The position numbers and the translations under genes were made by a program. A stretch of DNA of 64,000 nucleotides from SIG701 sp045544955 (GTDB lineage Bacteria > Bacillota > Clostridia > Oscillospirales > CAG-272): positions 1-64,000 of the forward strand of contig JAZPZY010000071.1 in the NCBI GenBank assembly GCA_045544955.1, written 5' to 3'. The notes beneath the pieces are model-generated. The model ran no database searches and was not told the origin of the DNA. It worked only from the letters and a program-made list of their open reading frames with translations. How positions within the stretch are numbered: position 1 is the stretch's first letter; the number at the start of each line of letters is the position of its first letter. Positions 33,613 to 41,146 of the stretch are shown one piece after another.

Positions 33613-35091
33613 ATGGACAAACTCAAAAATATTGCGGAAATGAATATTAAAAAGCCGGTGCGGCCCATACGGATCGTGCAGTTCGGTGAGGGCAATTTTC
33701 TCCGTGCGTTTGCGGATCATATGATCGATATTGCTAACGAGAAAGGTGTCTTTGACGGATCGATCGTTATCGTGAAACCGAAGGCCGGCGGCTCTGTAAA
33801 ACGGTTTCGGGAGCAGAACGCTTTTTATACCGTGGTGCTTCGGGGAAAGGAAAACGGTGAGACGGTCAATACCAACCGTGTAATCACTTCCGTTGCCCAG
33901 GTACTGGAGCCCGTGGCGGATAGTGCCGCGTACGAAGCGTTGGCAGAATGTCCTACGGTACGGTTCATTATCTCTAACACAACCGAGGCCGGTATCGTTC
34001 TGGATGAGACGGACACGCCGGACGGCCTGCCTCATACGTTTCCGGGAAAGATCACAAAATTCCTTTACGCTCGCTATCGTGCGTTTGCCGGTGCCAAGGA
34101 GAAGGGCGTGATCCTTCTGCCTACGGAGTTGATCGAACAGAACGGGCAAAAACTGAAGGAGTACGTTTTGCGTCTTGCTGAGATCTGGAATCTGCCGTCG
34201 GCCTTCTGCGGATGGGTTTCGGATGCCTGTGTTTTCTGCGATACGCTGGTAGACCGCATTGTTACCGGCTATCCCAAAGAGGAGGCCGAAAGCCTGTGGG
34301 AGGAACTTGGGTATAAAGATGAGCTTCTTGACATCGGCGAGCCGTTCGGGCTGTGGGTGATCGAAAGTGAAACGGATATAAGCCGGGAGTTTCCCCTGCA
34401 TAAGGCCGGTTTGCCGATGGTCTTCACCAAAGATCTGAAGCCGTACAGAGAGTGTAAAGTGCGGATCTTGAACGGGGCACATACGTCCTCCGTTCTCATA
34501 GGGTATCTCTGCGGATTTGACATCGTGCGTGACTGTATGCAGGATGCCCGGATGGGCGCGTTTATACGCCGGGTCGTCCGGGAGGAGATTGCACCGCTGG
34601 TGCCGTTGCCGTCGGACCAAACAACTGCTTTTGCTGATGCCGTGTTCGAGCGGTTTGAGAATCCCTATATTGATCACGCCCTGTTATCCATTTCCTTGAA
34701 TTCCGTGTCCAAATGGCGCGCACGCATTCTTCCGTCTCTTCGTGATTATGTGAACCAAAACGGTGCGCTGCCGCCTCTTCTGACATTTTCTTTTGCCGCA
34801 CTTCTGGCGTTTTATTCCGGGGAGTCGCTTTCTGACGGTGTTCTTTCCGGAAAGCGTGCGGGCGGTGACAGCTATGCTGTCTGCGACGACGGGGAAGAGC
34901 TTCGCTTCTTTGCGGAAAACTGCTGCCTGCCCGATGCTGATTATGTAAGTAACGCGGCAGGCCGTGCGGACTTCTGGGGCGAGGATCTTCGGAAAATCAC
35001 CGGCTTTGCCGAGGCGGTAACCGGATGGCTTACGGCGATCCGGAACGATCCCGCCGCTGCACTTCGTGACGTACTGGAGGAAAAGGAATGA
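33613..35091 (+). CDS. uxaB: Tagaturonate reductase (altronate oxidoreductase)
   Basis: The 492-residue protein belongs to the mannitol dehydrogenase/UxaB family. It has an N-terminal NAD-binding motif (IVQFGEGNFLRAFADHMID, about residues 21-39), the VLRGKENG strand, the family motif ISNTTEAGI and the catalytic-domain Lys region KVRILNGAHTS. It interconverts D-tagaturonate and D-altronate in galacturonate catabolism, reached from pectin. The stop overlaps the uxaA start by 4 bp, so the two enzymes of this branch are coupled. The isomerase UxaC and the KDG kinase/aldolase are not in the window. Confidence 0.92.
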   Translation: MDKLKNIAEMNIKKPVRPIRIVQFGEGNFLRAFADHMIDIANEKGVFDGSIVIVKPKAGGSVKRFREQNAFYTVVLRGKENGETVNTNRVITSVAQVLEPVADSAAYEALAECPTVRFIISNTTEAGIVLDETDTPDGLPHTFPGKITKFLYARYRAFAGAKEKGVILLPTELIEQNGQKLKEYVLRLAEIWNLPSAFCGWVSDACVFCDTLVDRIVTGYPKEEAESLWEELGYKDELLDIGEPFGLWVIESETDISREFPLHKAGLPMVFTKDLKPYRECKVRILNGAHTSSVLIGYLCGFDIVRDCMQDARMGAFIRRVVREEIAPLVPLPSDQTTAFADAVFERFENPYIDHALLSISLNSVSKWRARILPSLRDYVNQNGALPPLLTFSFAALLAFYSGESLSDGVLSGKRAGGDSYAVCDDGEELRFFAENCCLPDADYVSNAAGRADFWGEDLRKITGFAEAVTGWLTAIRNDPAAALRDVLEEKE

Positions 35092-36569
35092 GGGCGATCC
35101 GTATTCATCCTGACGATACGGTGGCGGTTGCACTGGAGATACTGCACCCCGGAGACACTGTACCGTTTGGGGATATGAGCGTTAAGGTGCAGTCGGAGAT
35201 TCCTGCCGGACACAAATTTGCCGTGACATCTATGAAGGCCGGTGATCCGATCATAAAGTACGCTTTCCCTATCGGGCATGCGTCACAGGCGATCCCGGTG
35301 GGATGCCACGTCCATACGCACAATGTTTGTTCCAATCTGGGAGAACTTTTGTCTTACGAGTACACGCCCTCGTTTTTTGAATGTCCCACCCGTGCACCAG
35401 GCACGTTTATGGGATACAAACGCCCGGACGGAAAGGTTGGTATCCGCAACGAAGTGTGGATCGTGCCGACTGTAGGCTGTGTGAATACCGTGGTTCGTGA
35501 AATGGAGCGGTGTGCCGCTTCTTTTGTGACGCCCCGGATCGACGGCGTATTTGCCTATAATCATCCGTACGGCTGTTCACAGCTTGGCGACGATCAGAAC
35601 AGGACTTTGAAGTATTTATGCGGGCTGATCCGCCATCCTAACGCTGCCGCCGTTTTGGTGGTGGGCCTTGGGTGCGAGAACGCCAATATTGATGAGTTGA
35701 AAGAGGTGCTGGGTGAGTACGACCCCCGCCGTGTCCGCTTCCTCGTCTGCCAGGACGCGGAGGACGAGATCGACGCCGGCGTGCAGATCCTTCGGGAGTT
35801 GTGTGCCTATGCAGATACGTTTACCCGTACGCCCTGTCCCACGTCCGAGTTGGTGATCGGGTTGAAATGCGGCGGATCGGACGGCTATTCCGGCATTACG
35901 GCCAATCCTCTTCTGGGGGCTTTCTCCGATCGCCTTATCGGAGAGGGCGGTTCAGCACTCCTTACGGAGGTGCCGGAGATGTTCGGGGCGGAAACGCTTC
36001 TCATGAGCCGATGCCGTTCCCGAAAGCAGTTTGACGATACGGTCGCCATGATCAACGGATTCAAACAATACTTTATGCGTTACGGGGAAAAAGTTAATGA
36101 AAATCCCTCGCCCGGCAACAAAGCCGGTGGGATCACAACACTGGAGGATAAAGCCCTTGGCTGCGTACAGAAGGGCGGTACGGCACCGGTGGAGGACGTG
36201 CTCGGGTACGGGGATCCCGTGCGTACGCACGGATTGTCTCTCGTTTACGCTCCGGGCAACGATCTTGTAGCATCCGGTGCACTGGCTGCTGCCGGTGCAC
36301 AGATGATCTTGTTTACAACCGGTCGCGGCACCCCCTTCGGTGCACCGGTGCCGACTGTAAAGATCTCCAGCAATTCCGCCCTTGCGGAGAAAAAGAAAAG
36401 GTGGATCGATTTTGACGCAGGACGGCTTTTGCATGGAGAGAGCATGGCGTCCGTGTCCGATGCCTTTTACCAGTATGTGCTGTCGGTGGCTTCCGGGGAG
36501 ATCCGTGCCGGCTCCGAGTCACTGGATAAGCATGAACTGGCGATTTTTAAAGACGGCGTAACGCTGTGA
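35088..36569 (+). CDS. uxaA: Altronate dehydratase
   Basis: The 493-residue enzyme converts D-altronate to 2-keto-3-deoxy-D-gluconate. It contains the N-terminal SAF-like domain (residues about 1-80, with the HVHTHN motif) and the large domain with the family segments GYKRPDGKVGIRNEVWIVPTVGCVN, YNHPYGCSQLGDD and LKCGGSDGYSGITANP. Family enzymes are iron-dependent. It forms a two-gene operon with uxaB. Confidence 0.95.
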   Translation: MRAIRIHPDDTVAVALEILHPGDTVPFGDMSVKVQSEIPAGHKFAVTSMKAGDPIIKYAFPIGHASQAIPVGCHVHTHNVCSNLGELLSYEYTPSFFECPTRAPGTFMGYKRPDGKVGIRNEVWIVPTVGCVNTVVREMERCAASFVTPRIDGVFAYNHPYGCSQLGDDQNRTLKYLCGLIRHPNAAAVLVVGLGCENANIDELKEVLGEYDPRRVRFLVCQDAEDEIDAGVQILRELCAYADTFTRTPCPTSELVIGLKCGGSDGYSGITANPLLGAFSDRLIGEGGSALLTEVPEMFGAETLLMSRCRSRKQFDDTVAMINGFKQYFMRYGEKVNENPSPGNKAGGITTLEDKALGCVQKGGTAPVEDVLGYGDPVRTHGLSLVYAPGNDLVASGALAAAGAQMILFTTGRGTPFGAPVPTVKISSNSALAEKKKRWIDFDAGRLLHGESMASVSDAFYQYVLSVASGEIRAGSESLDKHELAIFKDGVTL

Positions 36570-36610
36570 CAGAGAAAAATTCCCGTTTCATACGGGAATT
36601 TTTCTCTGTT
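36569..36610 (+). terminator. Terminator of the uxaBA operon
   Basis: A perfect 18-bp stem, starting ACAGAGAAAAATTCCC, closes over a TTCAT loop. A-rich and T-rich arms make it usable in both directions. Confidence 0.9.
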
Positions 36611-36642
36611 TCGGAATCCTTTTACAATTCTTTTGTCCCTTA

Positions 36643-36670
36643 TTGACATTTATGAATTCCGTGATATAAT
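36643..36670 (+). promoter_or_regulatory. Promoter of the SGNH hydrolase pair
   Basis: TTGACA (36643-36648) and TATAAT (36665-36670), 16-bp spacer, 43 bp before the start at 36714. Confidence 0.85.
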
Positions 36671-36713
36671 TAGTCTGTATCGATGTGGATTTTTTGGTTC
36701 AGGAGAAATGACT

Positions 36714-37370
36714 ATGCAGGAAAAACGGATTTTATGTTACGGGGATTCCAATACGTGGGGCTACATTCCCGGGGGCGCCGGCAGATTGGATGCGGATAAA
36801 CGCTGGACCGGTATATGCCAGAAGGTGTTGGGAAAAGAATATACGGTAATCGAATGTGGGTTGAATGGACGGACTACTGTGTTTGGCGATTTGCAGTTTC
36901 GCAACGGTGCAGACGGCCTGGGGTACGCTTTGCTTGAGCAGATGCCGCTGGATCTGGCGGTTCTGATGCTGGGTACCAACGATACTGCTCATACTGATAT
37001 CGACGGCGTTGTGTCCGGGGTGGAGAAACTGGTAGAAATGCTTCTCACTGCCAACGAATGGGCGGTGGGCTCGCAGAAGGTGTGGCCCCGTAACCGACCA
37101 AAGGTACTTCTCGTTTCTCCCGTCTATATTCATACGGACTATCCGCTCATCGCCGGGGCGGCTGCAAAAGCGGAGAGGGTAGAAATGTCCCATATGTTTG
37201 CCGAGCGTTTTGCACAGATCGCCGAAAAGTACGGCGTGGATTTTTTGGATGCGGCACAGTACGCCGCACCTTCTCACGTGGATGGAGTACATATCCGTCC
37301 CTCCGATCATCCGAATCTGGGACGAGCCGTGGCGAATAAGATCCTTTCAATTTTTGCGGAAGAGGAATAA
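36714..37370 (+). CDS. SGNH/GDSL-family hydrolase, copy 1
   Basis: AGGAG (36701-36705) is 8 bp before the ATG at 36714; an ATG at 36708 is too close to it. The 218-residue protein has block I LCYGDSNTWGY with the nucleophile Ser, block III LGTNDTAHTD, and block V DGVHIRPSDHP with the catalytic Asp-His. This is the arylesterase-type SGNH subgroup. There is no signal peptide, so it acts in the cytoplasm, probably removing an acyl group from a sugar or short ester. It is followed 5 bp later by a close paralog. Confidence 0.88.
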   Translation: MQEKRILCYGDSNTWGYIPGGAGRLDADKRWTGICQKVLGKEYTVIECGLNGRTTVFGDLQFRNGADGLGYALLEQMPLDLAVLMLGTNDTAHTDIDGVVSGVEKLVEMLLTANEWAVGSQKVWPRNRPKVLLVSPVYIHTDYPLIAGAAAKAERVEMSHMFAERFAQIAEKYGVDFLDAAQYAAPSHVDGVHIRPSDHPNLGRAVANKILSIFAEEE

Positions 37371-37375
37371 CCGGC

Positions 37376-38017
37376 ATGGCTGAAAAACGGATTTTTTGTT
37401 ACGGCGATTCCAATACATGGGGATATGCCGAGGGGGTTGGCAGGCTTCCGTCCGATGAGCGCTGGACCGGCGTGTGTCAGCGTGTGCTGGGGGATGATTA
37501 CAAAATCCTGGAACACGGAATCATCGGCAGAACGGCGGTGATGGACGATCCGGCCGTGCCGTTTCTGAACGGGAAATCCGGTCTCGGATACGCACTTCGT
37601 GCCAATATCCCCATCGATCTTGCGGTCGTGATGCTGGGCACCAATGATCTCGTACGAACGGATGCGGCCGGATGTGCGGCAGGATGCAGGGAACTGGCAG
37701 AAATGCTTTTTACCGCAAAGGACTGGGTGCTCGGCCGCGTGTGGCGGAGTGAGCCGAAGGTGCTGATCCTCTCGCCTATTGTTTTTCATCCGAATTACGA
37801 GAAGATTAATCCGCTGTTTGTACGCCCCGGTCTTCCGCAGGAGTCAAGGCAGTTTGCGCCGCTGTATGAGGCAATGGCAAAGGAGATCGGTGCCTATTTT
37901 CTGGATGCCGCACAGTATGCCTCTCCCTGTGAGGAGGACGGCGTGCACATCCGACGGTCGGATCATCCCGTGCTTGGGAGATCCATAGCGGAAAAGATCA
38001 GGGAAATTCTTGAGTGA
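37376..38017 (+). CDS. SGNH/GDSL-family hydrolase, copy 2
   Basis: The 213-residue protein is a tandem paralog of the preceding gene. The same blocks recur: FCYGDSNTWGYAEG, LGTNDLVRTD and DGVHIRRSDHPVLG. About half of the positions look identical by eye, with differences concentrated in the middle, so the two enzymes may have different acyl or sugar preferences. Cytoplasmic, no signal peptide. Confidence 0.88.
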   Translation: MAEKRIFCYGDSNTWGYAEGVGRLPSDERWTGVCQRVLGDDYKILEHGIIGRTAVMDDPAVPFLNGKSGLGYALRANIPIDLAVVMLGTNDLVRTDAAGCAAGCRELAEMLFTAKDWVLGRVWRSEPKVLILSPIVFHPNYEKINPLFVRPGLPQESRQFAPLYEAMAKEIGAYFLDAAQYASPCEEDGVHIRRSDHPVLGRSIAEKIREILE

Positions 38018-38031
38018 AAAAGGAACTGACC

Positions 38032-39270
38032 ATGAATCATATGGAAACCGTGTCCGCAGACGAACTTCTGCGGACGGCACTGGACGTGGCGGAGCATACG
38101 CTTCGATGCGGCGGAGACGTGCGCCGGGTTGAGGAAACGGTCATCCGCATCTGCACCGCATTCGGTGCTGTTCATACGGAATCTTTTACGATCACCTCCG
38201 TCATCGTGGCCTCCGTATGGATGCCGGACGGCTCTCACTCCCAGCAGATGCGAAGAGTTTACGGATACTCCAACAATCTGGAAGCCTTTGAAACGTATAA
38301 CAGCATCTCCCGCAGTCTCTGTGCCAAAACCATGACGCTTGCTGAAGCCCAAGAGGCGGTAAAGCAGGCTCGTCATAAGAAAACGTATCCCTTCTGGATC
38401 TACTATCTCGGTGCTGTCCTCGCCGCCGGCGGGTTTGCCGTCTTTTTCGGCGGATCCCTTGCGGACGGACTTGCCGCCGCTCTTTGCGGCATCGTGATCA
38501 CTTTCGTTAACCGATACCTGGACAGCGGTGCCAACCAGTTTGCCGGTACGGTGCTCGGATCGTTTATTGCAGGCATTGCCGCCAGTTGTCTCGTGCTGCT
38601 TGGCGTGGGCGTCAACGTGGAAAAAGTGATGATCGGTGCCATCATGCTGCTGATTCCCGGCGTTGCTTTCAGCGTTTCTTTGCAGGATCTGTTTGGCGGA
38701 GACGTGCTTTCCGGCACGCTGCGATTCATTCAGGCGATCCTTCTGGCTTTGTCCATTGCTTTGGGCTTTTCCTTATCCCTGCTTGTTTTTCGCGGCGTCT
38801 TGCCGCCGGCGGAGCCGGTCGCGGCCGCAAACTGGGTGGTGCTTGTTACCGGTGTCATAGGTACGGTAGGATTCAGCCTGATTTTCAGTACCCGACTTTG
38901 CCACATTCCCTACGCGGCTCTGGGTGGTTTGATTTCCTGCCTGTTCTATCTTCTTGCATCCCAGTCTTTTGGACTGGATGCCTTTTGGGCCAATATGATC
39001 GGTGCCGCCGCCGGTGCCGTGTATTCCTACATATGTGCCACCGTGCGGAAAGCACCCAGGAACATTTTCCTCATTGCCTGCATGATTCCCCTGGTGCCCG
39101 GAAGCGGTTTGTATTATACCATGGACTCTCTTATATCTCACGAAACCTCTCTTGCGATGCAGTATTTGTCCCTCACTTTGCAAACGGCAGTCGGTATATC
39201 GGCCGGATTCGTCTTCGTGACGGCGTTCCAGCATGCCGTGGATCATATGCGGCATCGGCGTAAAATGTGA
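38032..39270 (+). CDS. ThrE-type threonine/serine exporter family protein
   Basis: The ATG at 38032 has AAGGA 7 bp upstream and is preferred over a GTG at 38014. The 412-residue protein combines both halves of ThrE. An N-terminal DUF1212 part (RCGGDVRRVEETVIRICTAFG, then membrane helices from about residue 118) is followed by a C-terminal DUF3815 part ending VFVTAFQHAVDHMRHRRK. It has about ten membrane segments in total. Family members export threonine or serine. In many Firmicutes the halves are separate genes; here they are fused. Confidence 0.85.
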   Translation: MNHMETVSADELLRTALDVAEHTLRCGGDVRRVEETVIRICTAFGAVHTESFTITSVIVASVWMPDGSHSQQMRRVYGYSNNLEAFETYNSISRSLCAKTMTLAEAQEAVKQARHKKTYPFWIYYLGAVLAAGGFAVFFGGSLADGLAAALCGIVITFVNRYLDSGANQFAGTVLGSFIAGIAASCLVLLGVGVNVEKVMIGAIMLLIPGVAFSVSLQDLFGGDVLSGTLRFIQAILLALSIALGFSLSLLVFRGVLPPAEPVAAANWVVLVTGVIGTVGFSLIFSTRLCHIPYAALGGLISCLFYLLASQSFGLDAFWANMIGAAAGAVYSYICATVRKAPRNIFLIACMIPLVPGSGLYYTMDSLISHETSLAMQYLSLTLQTAVGISAGFVFVTAFQHAVDHMRHRRKM

Positions 39271-39321
39271 TTTCAGTTTGATACAAATTTTTACGTATGC
39301 ATAAAACAAAGGAGAACGAGT

Positions 39322-39921
39322 ATGAAAGAATACACGATTGTCAAAAAAGGTGAAACGCTGGATTGGAGCCGTGTCCCGGCTTTGTCTATGGAAACCCAGG
39401 AGTGGAGCAAGGAAACGGATATTTCGGCGATTGCAAAGATTTGCTATGATGCGGAAAATCTGTACGTATATCTGGAAGCAAAAGAGAAGCACATCCGCGC
39501 GGTGGAAAAGATGCCCGCCGGGTCTCCCTGCCAGGACAGCTGTCTGGAATTTTTCTTCCGTCCGGATATCGAGGACGAACGGTACATGAATTTTGAGTTC
39601 AGCCCCACCACCTGTTATTACGTGGGCATTGGCCGGACGGTGGACAATCTGGTCCGTCTCGTCCCGGACGGCTGGGATCCCTTTGACGCAAAGCCCGTGT
39701 ATACGGAGGACGGATGGTACATCACCTACCGTATTCCGCTTTCTTTTATCCGTATCTATTTTCCAAGCGTATCCTTTACATCCGGTAAGGAGATCCGTGC
39801 CAACTGCTACAAGTGCGGTGACTCCACTGAGGTGCCTCATTACATGGCATGGGCATCCGTTCCGTATGTGAATTCTGCCTTCCATCAGCCGAACTATTTC
39901 GGCGTGATGCGGTTTGAGTAA
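39322..39921 (+). CDS. CBM9-like carbohydrate-binding domain protein
   Basis: The 199-residue protein resembles stand-alone family 9-like carbohydrate-binding modules. A beta-sandwich with ICYDAENLYVYLEAKEKHIR, the SCLEFFFRPDIED strand pair and a C-terminal FHQPNYFGVMRFE is visible. It lacks a signal peptide, which is unusual for a carbohydrate-binding protein and suggests either a cytoplasmic role or a non-classical partner. It precedes a second gene by 19 bp, probably in one operon. Confidence 0.65.
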   Translation: MKEYTIVKKGETLDWSRVPALSMETQEWSKETDISAIAKICYDAENLYVYLEAKEKHIRAVEKMPAGSPCQDSCLEFFFRPDIEDERYMNFEFSPTTCYYVGIGRTVDNLVRLVPDGWDPFDAKPVYTEDGWYITYRIPLSFIRIYFPSVSFTSGKEIRANCYKCGDSTEVPHYMAWASVPYVNSAFHQPNYFGVMRFE

Positions 39922-39940
39922 TACGGAGGGACTTTCTCTT

Positions 39941-41044
39941 ATGAAAATCACTTTTCTTTCTCCCATTGACGGAGACGTGCTGAACCGGTACGACGGCAGA
40001 GAAGAGGGCGGCAGCCTGTTCGTTCCCGTACGGATTTCGGCACCCGCCGAATCTGTTGTCACCGTGAACGGCACGCCCTGTACCTATGGTGATGGAGTGT
40101 ATACAGCCGAGATTCGTCTGGACGGATACCGGAATACCGTTACCGCTGTTGCGGAGAAGGATAGCAAGCGGGCGGAAGCCTCCATTGCGTTGTACCGTTT
40201 CAAAAACGCCTTTATGAAATATAGGCTGGCCATCGACGATATTATCTGGTCGGTGGAGGAGTTGGCAAAAGACGATTACGCTTCTGTATTCGAGCATCCG
40301 TTTTTCGCTATTTTCAAACGTCTGCACGATGACTTCGGCACGAAAACACAGCTGAATCTGTATTACGAAACGGTGGACGGAAGCTTCAATCTGACGATGA
40401 TGCCGGATCGGTATAAGGCGGAGTTTGAGGCGGCCTCCGATTGGCTGAAACTCACGTTTCACGCACGGCAGGATAAACCGGATCGGATCTACCGCTTTGC
40501 TCCGTATGAGGAACTGTACGAGGATTATAAGAAGGTCACGAGAGAGATCGTCCGTTTTGCCGGCGAGAACGCAGTAAGAACGGCAGTGAACGGTCTCCAC
40601 TGGGCCGAAACAACCCGGGAAGGGGCAAGAGCTCTCCGTGCGTTGGGCATCCGCTGTCTCGTGGGGTATTATATTTTCGATGAAAAGGGCGATCCTCACG
40701 TGGCGTATTATCTGAATCATGACGAGACCGTGCACGCATCGGGGCGTGATTTCTGGGTGGATACCGCTGAGGATATTATCTTTTCCAAAGACAAAATCGT
40801 CATTGACGCTCATCCGCTGTCGGAAATCCGTCCGTATCTGGATGAGGTGAAGGCACGCCCGCACGAAGCCGGCACCATCAATCTGGTAACGCACGAGCAG
40901 TATTTTTACGAGCATTACGAAAACTACATGCCGGATTACGAGGAGAAGATCCGCACGGCGGTGCAGTGGGCACATGAGAACGGCTATACGCCGGCATTCC
41001 TGGACGAGGCAATCGCCGAGAAGATGCCGACAGCCTTTGCGTGA
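39941..41044 (+). CDS. Polysaccharide-deacetylase-like (NodB-type barrel) protein with beta-sandwich N-terminus
   Basis: The ATG at 39941 has GGAGGG upstream. The first 85 residues of this 367-residue protein form a beta-rich Ig-like domain (RISAPAESVVTVNGTPCTYGDGVYTAEI). The remainder is alpha/beta and ends with LVTHEQYFYEHYENYMPDYEEKI and ALDEA-type motifs, similar to the C-terminal part of deacetylase/GH57-like barrels. The canonical metal triad could not be located with confidence, so the enzymatic call is tentative. There is no signal peptide. It is next to a CBM9-like gene, suggesting glycan-related work. Confidence 0.4.
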   Translation: MKITFLSPIDGDVLNRYDGREEGGSLFVPVRISAPAESVVTVNGTPCTYGDGVYTAEIRLDGYRNTVTAVAEKDSKRAEASIALYRFKNAFMKYRLAIDDIIWSVEELAKDDYASVFEHPFFAIFKRLHDDFGTKTQLNLYYETVDGSFNLTMMPDRYKAEFEAASDWLKLTFHARQDKPDRIYRFAPYEELYEDYKKVTREIVRFAGENAVRTAVNGLHWAETTREGARALRALGIRCLVGYYIFDEKGDPHVAYYLNHDETVHASGRDFWVDTAEDIIFSKDKIVIDAHPLSEIRPYLDEVKARPHEAGTINLVTHEQYFYEHYENYMPDYEEKIRTAVQWAHENGYTPAFLDEAIAEKMPTAFA

Positions 41045-41078
41045 CAGCGAAAAAACGAAAAAATCACAGAATTTTTTA

Positions 41079-41106
41079 TACGCACTTTTCACAGTGCGTA
41101 TTTTTT
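41079..41106 (+). terminator. Terminator after the deacetylase-like gene
   Basis: ATACGCAC pairs with GTGCGTAT over TTTTCACA, followed by TTTTT. It partly overlaps the next promoter. Confidence 0.8.
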
Positions 41107-41115
41107 GCTATAATA
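41107..41115 (+). promoter_or_regulatory. Extended -10 promoter of the EF-G/NYN fusion gene
   Basis: TGC-TATAAT (TATAAT at 41110-41115) lies 31 bp before the start. The -35 region (TTTCAC) is weak and lies within the preceding terminator. Confidence 0.55.
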
Positions 41116-41146
41116 TGCAGAGAAAGATAATGAGAATGAGGACTGT

